In this document: piece by piece, positions 1 through 12,773 of the stretch | Layout of the letters: every line of letters begins with the position of its first letter | How positions within the stretch are numbered: position 1 is the first letter of the stretch | From: Linnemannia schmuckeri | Taxonomy: Eukaryota > Mortierellomycota > Mortierellomycetes > Mortierellales > Mortierellaceae | Direction of reading: 5' to 3' | Assembly: GCA_029449235.1 (NCBI GenBank) | Contig: JANATG010000020.1 | Coordinates: forward strand, 62,001 to 126,000 | DNA length: 64,000 nt | The notes under the pieces: generated by a model | Told to the model about the DNA's origin: nothing | Database searches by the model: none | What the model saw: the letters and a program-made list of their open reading frames with translations, nothing else | Made by a program: the position numbers and the translations under genes

Positions 1-2631
1 TCAATCGAGGGCGAAGATGCAGAAAAACAAAGAAAGCAATTGCCAAACAAAAAAAGGAAAAAAACGCTTGTTCGATTCAGCGGCAAAATCGTGGCAAGCC
101 TGTGGCATCATGGGATGAAGGAGTGGGAATAATCACTTTTTTTTTGTCTGACTTTATTTTTACTTTAGGTGCACACAGAAAAAAAGTGAGTAGAAAACAA
201 AGCCTGGCAATTAAGCCCGTCGGTCTGTCATCAGGTAGATTCTACCTCCTTGCATTTCGCTCAATCCATTTTATCGTTACCTTCTAATTTGCCTCTGTGA
301 TGAACAAAAGGGCAATGCTGCTGCTGCTGTGTTTCTATAGAAAAAATTTTCATTGTCTCCCCGTCATTTTCCTTGCTCCCACCTACATAAGGACAACGAT
401 GGTGATGGCGATGATGCATTATAGCGGGCCTGCACATCCATTCAGCCCATGGGTACGGTACGGAAGGTTCCCATCGTTTAAAACGGTCACAATCGCCAAA
501 AAAAATCTGTCGACTGTCGACTTGTCCATAAAAAACAGCTCCTGTCCCATCCCATCCCATCTCCCCCGTATCCCATCTCCCTCCTGTCCCATATCCCCTC
601 CAGTAAAATGCCATAATTCACAACTCACGAATTCAATTGGATAGACGTCAACATAGGGTTCTCTATGTGTATTGGCCGTTTGGAGAATAGAAGGCCGCGA
701 ATGAGAGGGTTCGCCACCGACAGACAGCATGAAGAAAAGGCCAAGGCTTTGTCGATCTTTCCTTAAATTTTCTCTTGTCAAAAATATGTGTTTTTTTTTT
801 ATTTTGGTTGTACCACTCTTCTCTCCATGTCTTCTTCTTCCGCGGCGCGGGCGGTGCATCAGCACCACACTTTGTTCTTTCTCTTTGCTCTTCTCTAATA
901 GCCCCCGCATGAGTGTGTGTGTATGAGAGAGAGGATGGTGTGACACGATCGCAATAGAAGAAAACAAATCACATAAATTGCTCTTCACACGCCGCCTTTT
1001 GTCGACCGAGAAAGTGTAAACAATGAAGTCGACAAAGTGTAATGGAACAGAAACACAACTACCCGTGCAAATATCATTTTCCCTTTCGTCTCCTAAGCCC
1101 TCACTAAATAGAAGACTTTTTAGAATCACTACGAGTCATTGTCATGATCGAATGATGAATAGGAATAGCTATGGAGTGAGTTGTCCATGGTGGGATATTG
1201 CCCTTTTGTGCGGCCGTTTTGAAGTAGACTAGCGCTTTTTCTACGATAGAAAGGCTATGTATTTGGTTCTCGAACACACATTCCAAGCACAGTATGCGAG
1301 CCAATCGGGAGAGACCTTATCCTCCGCGCGAATGGCGAATGGGGTATAAAGGTGTGGTTCAATGAATGCACATATTACAAGCCCCTTGTGTCTCGTCAAG
1401 GGCTCTTAGTGGTCCAGGGTATGGAATCATGGCCAAAGGGAGAGGGCGGCTCAAAATACGTGGAGTGATCAAGGCGCAGGGAGGATAAGGTGCTAAGAGA
1501 AAAGAAGGGGTCAAGGGGCGACAAGGCAGGGGTGTGTGTGTGCGTGTCTGTGTGTGTGAAGAGAGCATTATCCTTTGATTGCCGAAAATAACAATTGGTG
1601 TTTCGTTGTTTTTCCAAATCGAGCAAACAAACTTCCTAGCCCCCTCCCTCTCCATCGTTTGCTACTTGTGTATCTCTTCTGTTCTTAGACTTACATTCCA
1701 CCAGAACACAAAGTGATGTCTAAAAATACATCGGTGGCAGTGCTATTGCGGCACACCTTCAACCTCCTCAGCCCCATTCTTCTTTCCCTCCTGACTTTTG
1801 CCTCTTCGAAAGTGTCAATTTTGTTCTTAAGGAGCACACGAACAATGCAATAATGAGAGCATTGCAACAGACATCCAAAAAAAGAAGGGTCCTGAAAAGG
1901 AAATTTGGGACCCCATGTTATACACGTTTTCTTACTTTGGCATCCGAAGAAGGCCAGGAATAAAAACACAGCGACAAGACGATCCCGGGAATCGGCCACC
2001 AGGTACGGGATGTATACTTGCTCCACATACACAATCGGATAGAGTTTAACGGAAGGGGATGATGGGTAGTGGCTATTGGACTTTTGCCATCCTGAGGCAG
2101 TCAGATGACACCAAGGCAAATTCATGCATTCATAGCGTGTCATTTCCTTTTTTCCCTACTGCAGATAATAATGTGAGACAAAACGATAGTAGACATGCAT
2201 TGTTTCTTTGCATAGATTGGCCTTTTCACAATCCTTTGATGTCTCATGGCTGTTACAAGACGGGCACATAGTTTCTTAATCTGTGCCGATGCCAGTCCAT
2301 TGGAGAGATGGTTCTGTGCTTGGAACTACTCAGCCCGTAGTAGGATTATTTTCGCACAAAAGTCATTGATAGGCTACGTGGTTCCATCCTAGTCAGCCTG
2401 GTTGCATCCAACTCGTGCATGCATAACATTTCCTGGCTTTTAGACGTGTCTTTGTAATCTCGAATCTTTCGTGTGGATCGACGCGTCTGGGTCGTGTTTA
2501 ATCAATGATCCATTGGCGCCTGAGGTTTCATCTTTTTTCTGTCTCAAACTATATCATGTGGACACTCTTCGTTCCTGAAGATCTTAATCAATCGAAGCTG
2601 ATCTTGTTCACAGAATGGTTAACTATCTCAG
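1..2631. other. Gene-poor stretch, no gene recognised
   Basis: Only short open frames occur on either strand and none has a recognisable motif or a convincing splice pattern. Local features are runs of CCCATC/CCCGTATC-type pyrimidine repeats near 541-600 and a GT-rich microsatellite at about 1531-1560. I see nothing else I can support. Confidence 0.5.
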
Positions 2632-2914
2632 ACTCGCGACATCCAGCGCGAAGTGGACTTACGCCCCTCTTCGGGTTTCAAGGCCCTGGAGAATACCTTT
2701 CAGACCTGGCGAATTGCCATGTCATCCGCCAATGATGCCAGATACAACCAAAAGACGTTCGGTGCTCTAACCTTTGCAGAGATGAAAGTCGAGGATGGCA
2801 TTGATCAATACACGCCGGCCACTCTCGATCGTCGCCGGTATTCGTCGAAGTTTTCATGTGTCAGATTTAGCTTCGAGGTTGGAACTATGCTCAAGGGACA
2901 TCTCGATGCCCAAA
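2632..2914 (+). CDS. Exon-like coding fragment, unrecognised
   Basis: An open stretch of about 94 codons begins right after a CTCAG acceptor-like site and stops exactly at a strong donor (AAA|GTAAGC). Its composition looks coding rather than low-complexity, with stretches such as DLRPSSGFKALENTFQTW and FGALTFAEMKVEDGIDQY. I do not recognise the family. I found neither a first exon with a start codon nor a downstream exon before the convergent monooxygenase gene that ends at 3272. It may be an internal exon of a small gene or a gene remnant. Confidence 0.3.
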
Positions 2915-3271
2915 GTAAGCGAGCGTCTTTCCTTTTTTCGACCCTTCCATTACCGTTGTCTCAAGGAACACATCTCGCCTTCCTCCTTTGCATGAAAAAA
3001 ACACATAAGCATCAGCAGCAATCAAAACAGGGCCGTCTAGCATATTTCTCGCGTTAATATGTTCATTATTAGGTGATAAAGAGAGTAGTAGGAGGGAGGC
3101 AGGGAGGGAGGGGTTTGTCTAGTAATAGTGGTAGTATCGCGTCGCATTGCGTTATTTTCGTATGGTACGTTTACAAAAGCACAAAAAAAAGAATGAGGGC
3201 CAAAGTACAAACTCGTGCAGGAGAGGGTTTTTTTCTTTCGTCGTTTTTTTTTTTTTTCTGGTCCGCTTATT

Positions 3272-5676
3272 TTAAACAGCGGCAGCAGGAGCACTACCAG
3301 AAGCGCCCTTGGACTTCAAGTAGTTGGCATACTTTTTGGACGCCCGTTGAGGAGTGGAAGGGTTTTCGCCTCTGGTGTTGACCCTTGGCAAGAATGCTGC
3401 CTGGGGTCTATAGTAGTTGATGTAATCCCGGCTCTTCTCTTTAAAGTATTTGGGCACTAGCTTCAACAACAAGTATCGACCTGCTACATCCAACCAGGTC
3501 TAATTGTTTTCAATGAATGGGAACGTGTTAGTTATCTATGTTTCCTTGGAACTCAAGACTACTGGCGAATGATGGTTATAGGCGGCGGCAGATACATACC
3601 CGACCGAACATGACGTGGGTGGCCTGCTGGGTGGCAGAGAGCTCTCTCCGGGAGGTGGGGAAGCGTTCTTCGTAAAATTCGTCAAATGCCTTGGTAATGT
3701 TCTTGTGATTGCTGGTAGGCATCTCGTAAATAAGGTTCGCCAACACAATCGCATCCAGCATTCCCTCCAGTGCTGTTGAAGTTTTAAAAAAAGTAGATAG
3801 CAAAGTAAGCTCATCTTGTCCAAGCCTTGGTCACGAATGCACGCCGTATAACCGTGAGCATAGGATCTTTCACTTACCGAATCCAGGAAGCAACTAATGG
3901 TAGTAGCGATTGTCAATGGACGCGAGGAAATTTGAGGAAAGAAACAAGGCGAATGGGTCAATATGAGATACAAGAAACCTGACAATCCTATTCAAAAATT
4001 TTGACATATGGGAATGCATTGTGTATATACCCTGTGTGCGGCTATCAATATGGAAAACAACAAAAAGAAACGTTAGGATATGCGACACGGATATGCGAAA
4101 GGGAGATTGATGAGAAAATAAGAGTGCAAGTTAAAAACGTACCATCGCCGATGAGAACGGTGCGGCCGTGCTTCCAGTTTTCGTAGATGTTCTCCTCGAG
4201 GACGACCTTGCAGACCTTATCCTGGGGAGTGTTATCAAAGAGGATTCCAAGAGAGCCCATCATGGCCAACTCGCGGCCTCTCCATCTCTCGGGCAGTTTC
4301 TTGAGGTCAAATGCCTTGTAGTCTGCGTTCTTGTAGCCCTCGACCCACTCGGGGTCCATAGCGCTGGATTGGAAGTCAACTCTCCATGACACACGGTTGT
4401 TAGGAATAATGAACGTCCTGTACTATTGCGTTGAATCGTGTTGTGGTTATGTGATGATGTTGTTGGTGTTGGTGTTATCGTTGTTGTGCAATGTTTTTAT
4501 AGTTTAGTGTAGTGAAGTGGGGTGTAAAAGGAAGAGAATGAAATGGAGAAGTAAATCGGATTGTGGTTAGTGCTTGTCCACGTTGGGTTTGAATAGATGC
4601 AGCGCCATAAAGGACGAAAGCTTACAGTCAAGCCACGCTCGTCACCGACGACGGTGTCGCAGCGTGTGCAGTCATCGTCGAGTCCTTCAAAGTTGGCGGG
4701 ATCCATGGGATCGGTAGTGCCAAAGACGCTCATGTACAGGGTCTTGTTTTCCTCCTCGATGATCTTGGGGGTGATACCATCCTTCTCCATGTCCTTGTAG
4801 AGAGCCCGACGAGTACCACTGTCACTACCATCGGCACCGATGAGGATATCTGCAGTATATGTGGACTTGTCCTCGCAGGTGACGGTGACAGACTCCGTAT
4901 CCTGGACAAGAGACTCGATCGACTTGTTGACAAGGATCTTTTCCTTAGGTACTAATGCCAGCAGGATAGCGTGGAGCTGAGGGCGGGGGATAACTTGTGT
5001 TCCATAACCGACCCTAATGGGAGGGATATTAATACATGCAAGGAGGAAAGGAGAGGAGAGGCGGAAAAAGAAAAAAATAAAAAAAAGTGAGCGCGTGGAG
5101 CACGTTTTTTGTGGTTGTTTAGTTGAGGAAGGTGGAAGTGGTGATTATTGTGAAGGAAAAAAGATGGTGTAACATAATGTAAGATGGAAAGGAAAGAGAG
5201 AGGATGACAGTGTACACAAAGAGCAGCAGCAAGAAGCCAAGCAAGCAAACAATCGAAGGACAACAGATAGACAGATATGCAAGGACTACGCAACTGCAAG
5301 AACAACAGCTAAGTAATAATCATAATAATAAAAACGAGGGTGAAATATGAAAAATTGAACAAATAACGTACATCTTTCTGTTGCTCCTGAGGTTGATCTC
5401 GCGGATGACCTCCATGTCCTCCTTGTAGATCATAGTCGTCTCGATAGGAAAAGAGATGGCCTCAATTTGGTCGAGGACGCCAAACTGCTCCATGAGGGGC
5501 ATGACATTAAAGGAGAGGATGATGGCGCCGCCAAGAGTCTGCTGGACCTCTGAGCTACGTTCAAGAACCTGGTACTCGATGCCAGCCTTCTCAAGAAGGA
5601 TGGCCATGGTGAGACCGGTCAGACCGGCACCGGCAATAATGACCTTGGGCGATTTTACTGTCTGTGAATCTGGCAT
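3272..5676 (-). CDS. FAD-dependent monooxygenase 1 (PHBH/UbiH fold)
   Basis: Flavoprotein hydroxylase of the aromatic-ring monooxygenase type, predicted to use FAD and NAD(P)H; substrate unknown. Proposed exons: 5676-5372, 5013-4626, 4422-4143, 4041-4031, 3893-3878, 3772-3600 and 3499-3272, giving about 466 aa. Seen in the sequence: the N-terminal Rossmann motif GAGLTGLTMAILLEKAG, the mid-protein DG motif (ILIGADGSD) and the FAD-ribityl GD motif (LIGDAAHR), which is split over two micro-exons of 11 and 16 nt. The start is the first ATG before the Rossmann motif. The paralogue at 14824-16672 shares two exon lengths (388 and 228 nt) but has one uninterrupted exon where this gene has four. The predicted join after the second micro-exon (LLPGF|ALEG) is three residues shorter than the paralogue, so that splice is the least certain. 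The C-terminus is Ala/Ser-rich. Confidence 0.85.
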
Positions 5677-8600
5677 ATTGATTGTCGATGTGTATGAGTG
5701 ACAGGGAAGAGGGAGATAGGGAAGAGGAAGTGGTGGAAGGGGTGGGTGAAGAGAGAAAGGAAAGGGGCGAAGTAAAGAAAGGAAAGGAGAAGGTAAGGAA
5801 AGGGAAGGAGAGGGGAGGAGGGCGCGGAGAAGGGGATCTGAGTGATGGTGGAACAAAAGAAAAACAAGAAGGAAAGAGATGACCACGACAGAGATGATGA
5901 AGTGAGTTGAGATGAGAGAAGTGAGGGTGTTGACGAATAACCGGATGAGCAAAAAGTCAGGTACGGTTCTTTCAGTTGAGTGTTAAAGTTGGCTGAGTGT
6001 ATGTATCTCCAATGTGCCATGCGAGAATAGCAGTAAAGAGGAGAATAGAAATAAAAAGTGGTTCCTTGGCATGTAAACGTTGTAGACAACAGCTGTACAG
6101 GTGTAAACAACAGCAAGAGAAAGAAGGTTTACACCTGGAGGGGATTTGAATTGAGTCCAAGTCCAAGGCCCGAGAGCAATGAAAACGCAGAAGAGGAAGG
6201 GGGAGGAAGGGGGGGAAATGAAAATATACACAAATCGACGGCCGATGCAAACAAGTTTGCCCTGAACTTGACTTGGGCTCGACTGTATCTCGTCCTCTCC
6301 TCAGATCTCAGGCATGTCTTGAATGCCCAGCCTCCAATATACTCAAATGTTATTCAAGGTTCAATTCAATCGTATTAAAAAGGCTGGCCGACCATGGGCG
6401 CCGTGATACACATACACATACCACTTGACTCCCACTCTATATGCGCTTTTTCTTTCATTTTTTTTTTTTTTTTTTTTTTTTTTGGGAATGGGCGCTTGCC
6501 TGTCCACTCCCTTCTCACCCCTCTTTCTATCATTCCTTCTTTTGTTCGTTCATTCATGCTCCTCCAATGTGTGGTTGTGCTTATTTAAGTATGTCTCTGT
6601 GTATCTGTTTATGCTTCTTTTTTGTGATTATTAGGTGACCATTGGGGGAGGAGGAGGAAGAAGAACCTTTTTTCCTATTTGTTTATATCCTCTTGTTCAT
6701 TTCCACAATGCATACAACCATCGCATCGATAAACATAAAAAAGACGTGTCCAGATCGTCCCTACAACAAACACAAAAGAAAAAGAAAGACCTATTGTGTA
6801 CTTTTTTTGTCCCCTTTGCACGACCATGATCGGGGTAGGACAACATGATGGAACCAACCAACCAACAACCAACCCTTCCTACAGATGCAGTCAACACATC
6901 CACTCATCCACTCATCCACACTCTCACACACGAACGATCGCTCGCTCAACCGAAATCAAACAAAGGAAAGAAATACATGCTACTGTAACGTGTCTGTCGG
7001 CATAGAAAATAATTACAAAAAAGAAAAATAAAAAATAAAAAAAAAAATGGCAGCGAAAATACAGCTCCTAATTCGTACCATTGCCATACAAAAAAAAAAA
7101 TACTGGATACACTAAGACATATCTTCTTCAAAGCTGGGTATTTGCTTTTCCTGTTTATGCAGCCTGCTGTTAGAATAAACATAGCTGAAGGGCGAGTATG
7201 AGCACTATTTTTGCATGCCCCTGTTCACTATGGGTAGATGGATGCTCTTTTTTCACACATAACTCTCTCCCAGGTCTGTCTAGTGTCTTCTTACACTCTC
7301 TTTTTTGTTAGTGTCCTTTTCTACGATTATTTGTCTATCAAATAAAAAGAAAAACGAGAGCATTATTCTCCAGACACTCAGGCGGCGGTCGAGAGAGTAT
7401 AGGTAAGTGGAGTAGCAAGAGAAAGGGAAATAAAAAACATCAACAGCAAACGACAGAACCCATCTCTTTTTTGGTCCCCCTTGACTGTTGTGTTTGATTA
7501 GGGTTTTATTTGTTGACCAAGATGCGTGCGTGCTGTATGTGTTTATTTGTTGTGTGTTTTGCAAAAAGAGGGGTTGAAGAAAGAAAAGAAAAACAAGCTC
7601 CACACCTGTTATTGGCAACCACAGGTCCTCGTCCCGATCCTGACGGCCAAGGTTGGAGATGCTCACCGGATTTATTTCGTCCCCAATTTTGCGTTTGTAC
7701 GGGGGCAGGACAGGTTAGGAGAATAAAGGGAAGGGGGAGATGAGACGGGAGGATGGAGAGGGACAAGAAGAGATGTGAGCATCGAAGACAAAGAACGCCA
7801 AAAGCTTGAGAGGATATGACTTGGCAGCGAAACAACGCCCAACCAACTACTTTGAGCAACTACAAACAGACAGACAGACGGACGGACATGCCAACAGGTT
7901 GCGCAAGAATCATTAACAGTTTGCAGAGTAATAAAGAAATAAACATCAACTTCCCTTTTCCGAGGAAGTGTAACATGCTCTTGGTGTTACTACGACAGCC
8001 ATTCATCCATGTGCAATGGGAACCATGGGTTTGTTGATACGCTGGATGAAGATTTTTTTTTTTCCGAGAGGCGGTGTTTTTATTGTTTGAGAAATAGGTG
8101 CATGGTAGCCATTTTATCTTGGTCGTTGTTTATCCGTCCCTTGGTGGGGGAGCAAGGCCTTTTCATTCATTTACTTGTATACTACTTGCATAGTTGCAGA
8201 AAAACTGGAAGAGCAAAAGAATACGGAAACTGAATAGCCGGTGAGAAGATGAAGAGAGGACAACAGCAAATAGCATGTAAGTAAGATTACATTAGCATGC
8301 TTCACAGTGATGAGCTCTCATAAATAGAATGGTGTAACAGACACCTCTTCCTGACCCATGGTACCCCCATTCCCACTTTCAGCTCCGAAAAAAAGACATT
8401 ATTATTGCCAATGAGTGAAGTAAAGATAGGATCGATCATCTATCGTTGTTGTGGTCGTCTTGACGTTTTGAAAAAAACAAGGGGTCCTTTAAAGAAGATG
8501 TACACTTGCAAGCATGCGAAAACACGAGTTGTATTACAAAACTACCAGACCCTGCAGACAAATTTGATGATTGATGAAACGTGGTACGGTCATCATGTGT

Positions 8601-9126
8601 GCAATGTATGCCGTGCTTGGTATTTTCATTAACTGTGTTGGGAGTCACTCCACTTTCTTGCCAATTGTTTTCTAAAGTGTTGCTGTAGATCATAGATTTA
8701 CTGCTGGTAATCAAGATGCCTGAAAGTGTCTCCTGATACGATGACAGGAAACCTTGAGAAGACGCGTTTCGAATTTATAGGCGTGTTGAGAATGAACATC
8801 AAGTCAGTCAGCACACCTACCTAACACATAAGAATGACACGCTTTTATATTTCTGTCAACTTCTCCTTACCCCCACATAGACCCAGATGGTCTTGGATCT
8901 GTTCAGGTGCGATCAGTTGGACACTTACGGTTTCCTCCATGGACAATCCGATCGAAACTCTGTGACCACCCAAAGTCAAAATATCAGCAACGAATAGAAT
9001 AGGAATGACATGTCTTGGCCACAAGAACGACGCCACACTCACCTCTTAGTGTGTTCACTTTTCTCACGTTCTCATTTCACATTCTTTTTGTTCATTCCAT
9101 GCACACAATCATCCACAAAAAGTAAC
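5677..9126. other. 3.4-kb intergenic stretch, no supported gene
   Basis: This lies between monooxygenase 1 (leftward) and the Dabb gene (rightward). It holds purine-rich leader sequence next to the monooxygenase start (5700-5880), a 25-T run near 6459-6483 and several A-runs (7010-7100). On the minus strand around 7620-7710 there is a short splice-flanked coding-like segment (DRDEDLWLPIT) that I cannot place in a gene. On the minus strand near 8850-9040 an open frame contains SMEETVSVQLIAPEQIQDHL, also unplaced. Nothing else is supportable. Confidence 0.4.
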
Positions 9127-9684
9127 ATGGCCATCCTTCATACAGGTAGCCACCCTTCGACACTAAAAGGCGACAACTCGGAATCCACTGATAAAGCGAC
9201 ATTGTCGCTTATGACTTGTCAAAGAAAGCGCCACTCCCACTCCTATCTGCTAACATATACTTCCATTTGTCATATTCTCTTAATAGTTTTGTTCAAGATC
9301 AAAGAAGATTCTTCGGACGAGAAGGCAAAGGAGATGATGGCTGCCATTGCCGCCTTCCAGAACCAGCTCCCCGAACTCATCCAGTCCATGCACTCTGGTG
9401 TCGATAAGTCTGCCCAAACCCAAGGCTTCAGTTACTGTAAGCTACTTATATTTCTTTACGCCGTCCTTCACATACTGGTGCAACTATCCACACTCAACTA
9501 ACACGCCTTCCCTACATATACTGAATGAATCACAATAGCATTCACGATGATATTCAAGAACAAGCAAGATTTGGATACATACATCGCATCGGAGGCACAC
9601 ACCCAGTTTGCGCAAAATATCGGATACCCTCTCATCAAGGACGCAATCGTTGTCGACTATGAAATCCCCGGGTCCAAGTTTTAA
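9127..9684 (+). CDS. Stress-responsive A/B-barrel (Dabb) domain protein
   Basis: Small single-domain ferredoxin-like barrel protein; relatives are stress-induced proteins and some polyketide or olivetolic-acid cyclases. Three exons: 9127-9145, 9287-9436 and 9539-9684, giving 104 aa. The first exon encodes only MAILHT plus one base; splicing gives the typical N-terminus MAILHTVLFKIKED. Further Dabb hallmarks are the mid-protein segment QGFSYSFTMIFKNKQDLDTY, the SEAHTQF helix and the C-terminal strand KDAIVVDYEI. Length and termini fit a complete Dabb protein. All introns are GT-AG. Function beyond the fold cannot be read from the sequence. Some Dabb proteins act in secondary metabolism, but no synthase gene is adjacent. 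Confidence 0.85.
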
Positions 9685-9864
9685 ATCAGTTGTCCACGTT
9701 GGAACAAAGAAGGCTCGCTCGTCATGATCTCTTGACCGAGTCGTGAAAAAAAACAGGACCAGACAAACCATAAGGGTCGAATAATCCAACAGGAAGCATA
9801 AAGACAATAGTGATTATGCTTTAGTTTTGTTGATATAAAAATGATAAAGATGCGAAAAAAGTGT

Positions 9865-10915
9865 CTATGATTGTTGCTGCTGTTGCTGTTTGCTCTCAGA
9901 AGCCTTCCTCTTCAATTGCTCAATACGATCCGACATGCCCTCCGTCACAGGTGCCTTGACAGTCGTCTGTGCTGCTCCAGTTTCCTGACCAGAGGAAGCA
10001 GCAGTATGGGCGCTCGTCGATCCAGCAACAGTCCTGTTTGTAGCAGACCGAGGACCCACTCCCGCACCTGTTGTCAAATGCTGGTTCTGTTGGATCTCTG
10101 CCATGATAGTCCTGAGAGGTTCATCCTCCGCCAATTCAGAGTGGAGATAGAACCGCTTCTTCAATTGATTGCCCTCCGAGAGAATCCTGCCACGTCCATC
10201 GCGAACAGTAGAAGCCTGACCGGCGCGGATCCTGATGGTCGAGAAGGGTGCTGAGCTAGGTTCGAGATCAGAGACCTTGACGGTGGTAATCCGCTTGCCA
10301 CCCCAGAAGGAGAGTGTCTCGAAGGAGACTGGTGTTGAGCGAGTGACTGTGATAGAGGTGGGGTCCTCAGTAGGCAATCCTGTAGAGTTGGGGAGAGTGA
10401 TCTTGCGGACGTATGATCCCAAGCACCATTGCACCAGTGCTGTTGAAGACCCACTTGTTGCTACCGCTATCAATTTCATAACAGGAGAAAAAAGAATGTT
10501 AATGGAATGGGTCCTGTGCGTGACAATAACCACACGAGGAAAATCGGATCAAATCTACGCTACCAGCGACGGCAAGACCTCCACGCATGCCGTTGGAGAT
10601 TCCAGCGTCGAGGAGAAAGATGAATGGACAGAGAGCAATGGTGGCACCCAAGGACGAGACCGAGAATAGCTTCAAACGCTTGGCAGTCTGGGAAAAGGGT
10701 CCTTCATAGATTGATAACTGGCTGTCGGTGTGGTGTGGAGAAGGTGTGGGTGTCTGTTGTTGTTCTGGAGGAGGGACAGCAACGGGTGATCCGACGACGG
10801 GGAGCTGACCATAATGTGCGCGGTGGAGAACCGAAAGTGAGGAGGGTGCGATGGTCTTTGTTGCATGCAAGAGTCCGATGGAGCGGACGGCGCATCCTGA
10901 TCGAACGAGAAGCAT
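9865..10915 (-). CDS. TMEM70/TMEM186-like mitochondrial membrane protein
   Basis: Predicted inner-membrane protein; animal TMEM70 assists assembly of respiratory complexes, chiefly ATP synthase. Two exons (10915-10564 and 10466-9865) give 317 aa. The N-terminus (MLLVRSGCAVRSIGLLHATK) is Arg-rich and acid-free like a presequence. Then come a Pro-rich linker, the segment IYEGPFSQTAKRLKLFSVSS, a hydrophobic hairpin (ALCPFIFLLD; GLAVAGAVATSG) and a second hydrophobic patch ending QWCLGSYVRKITL. The YEGP...LK.FS...YV+ layout matches the TMEM70/DUF1301 pattern as I recall it. The C-terminal third is low-complexity and ends in a Q-run. The family call is moderate; the mitochondrial location is inference. 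Confidence 0.6.
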
Positions 10916-11191
10916 GGCTGAATCTAGCGGGGTGGTGGTAAAGAAGGGAGATCAATCTCTAAATTTCTTGTCTTTCTATGAGAGCGTCAAGTATCGTACG
11001 GAGGCTCTTGAGACAGATTCGGACTAGACTCCCTTGTGGATGTCTAAGCCTTCAGGACGAAAATGCACCTGTGATAAATTAGGAAACGCGGCGTGTCCCC
11101 TCGTCTTGGGTTTTCTCTCTTACTTTCCGTTTTCCAGCACTCCTTCCTCTTTCCTCAACCACTATTCTTCCATCCTTCACTCTCTACAACA

Positions 11192-12502
11192 ATGATGTTC
11201 CTGGAGTACCATAACAATATCATCGAAGATACCCTCATCAGACTATACCACAAGTGACGAAAAGAACATATCTTCAGCCCGCACTCTTCTTTTCACTTTT
11301 AACCTCCTTTGTCCAAGAACGCACAACTTCGCTAACATACATACTGCTTTATCAATACCTGCAGCTGCATTTCACAAAACAGGCTCCGACGACCGAAACC
11401 GCTCGACATGACGTTCAACGACTTTTCAGGCATCTCCTACCATCTCTCAACACCCGACGAAGACAAACTCGACCAATTGAGGCTTTCTATGCATTGGGAT
11501 TGCTGGGCGCAGTTGGTCCAATATGGCGCAATGGATGTCCTCGAGCGAGAGTATGGGCCGTGGATTGCTACGCCACCGGAGGAAGGATACGACTTTACGC
11601 TGGAGTTCAATGTCGAGGAACTCGTCCGCGATAGCGACCCAGGTACGCACGCACATACACAGATGCACTTTCTCTTATTACTTGACGCATTAATGACAAA
11701 AAGCAAATGGCACACTTTGTTATTCTTCGCTACACTACAAAAATATAATAGTGAAAGTAATAAGAAATGCAGCTCTTCTCCGACGAAACGCCCTCTCCGG
11801 CGCCTTTGAACGAGCCTTTGCAGCACAGGCAGAAGCTAAGAAAGAAAATGACCCCAACTTTGACCCCAACGCTATCGAGTTCATGAGGATCGACCCGCAC
11901 CACGACGAGAGGATGTATATCCGGCACCATCGAGACTACACCACCGTAATAATCGGGATTGCACTGGATGACCTTGACGAGATTGATAGAGTATTTGTGA
12001 AATTGACGTTTGAAGAGTTGAAGCATCGATCGCGCCTGCCGTCTTATTACGACAGTTCGCCGATGGTCGTCCACGCCAAGGTAGAGCCTCCGCCTGAGAT
12101 TCGTCATTTGGAAGAGGTTGAGTTGGATAGCAGCCGTTGCCGCGCGTATATTACCTTTTGTACGTCATGTTGTTATTTAGTCGGTGCTGCTTTGTTTGTT
12201 TTCCTTCTGTGTTGTTTGTCAAAGTCATTAGCTGACATTTTTATGTCTTTTTTGCTTCCTGTTCCCGATGCAATGTAGTGATACAGCCGAGATTGATTGC
12301 GACCAAGGAGCGACGCGACTATATCATCTCACAGCGGATGATCTTTCGAGACTACCTGCAGTACCACATCAAATGCACCGAGGGTTATCTGAACATGCAG
12401 ATGCGGCGCCGTTTCAACGACCATATCAAAAGTCTGGAGCGTACCAGCAAAGACTATGTGCCGCCTACGTCGCTACCCAGGCTTTTTCGGAGGTCTGAGT
12501 AA
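11192..12502 (+). CDS. ARPC2: Arp2/3 complex subunit 2 (p34, ARPC2/ARC35)
   Basis: Core subunit of the Arp2/3 actin-nucleating complex; with ARPC4 it contacts the mother filament and supports branched actin at endocytic patches. Four exons (11192-11253, 11383-11642, 11752-12159 and 12279-12502) give 317 aa. It begins MMFLEYHNNIIEDTL, the typical p34-Arc start. Later family landmarks are FNDFSGISYHLS, the central NAALLRRNALSGAFERAF helix, DERMYIRHHRDYTTVI, and the C-terminal long helix FRDYLQYHIKCTEGYLNMQM. Frame is kept over all junctions and length is close to the animal protein (about 300 aa). The first ATG of an ATGATG pair was taken. Transcription is tail-to-tail with cyclophilin B. Confidence 0.95.
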
Positions 12503-12773
12503 AAAAAATTAAAGGTCTACTTAAATCCTGTTTTATTCGTTCCATATACTGTGTATGTGTATCCTGTAAAAAGCGTGGGTTAGAACATAGGCTTCCTGTA
12601 TATAATTGTCTCCTTAGGCCTAATAAGAACACCAGAGAGAGAGCACATATATTAATATACAAAGCACAATAAGGGAAAAACAAAACAGAACGAATTGCAA
12701 TCCCATGGCATTGATAATTGTGTCAAGTGCGGCAGGATGAAGAGGACTATTACGTAGGATGAAAAAAGCAATT

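Noticed and set aside
6459..6560. Several overlapping frames around 6.4-6.6 kb rich in Phe
   Set aside because: All depend on a long T-run and are open in three frames at once.
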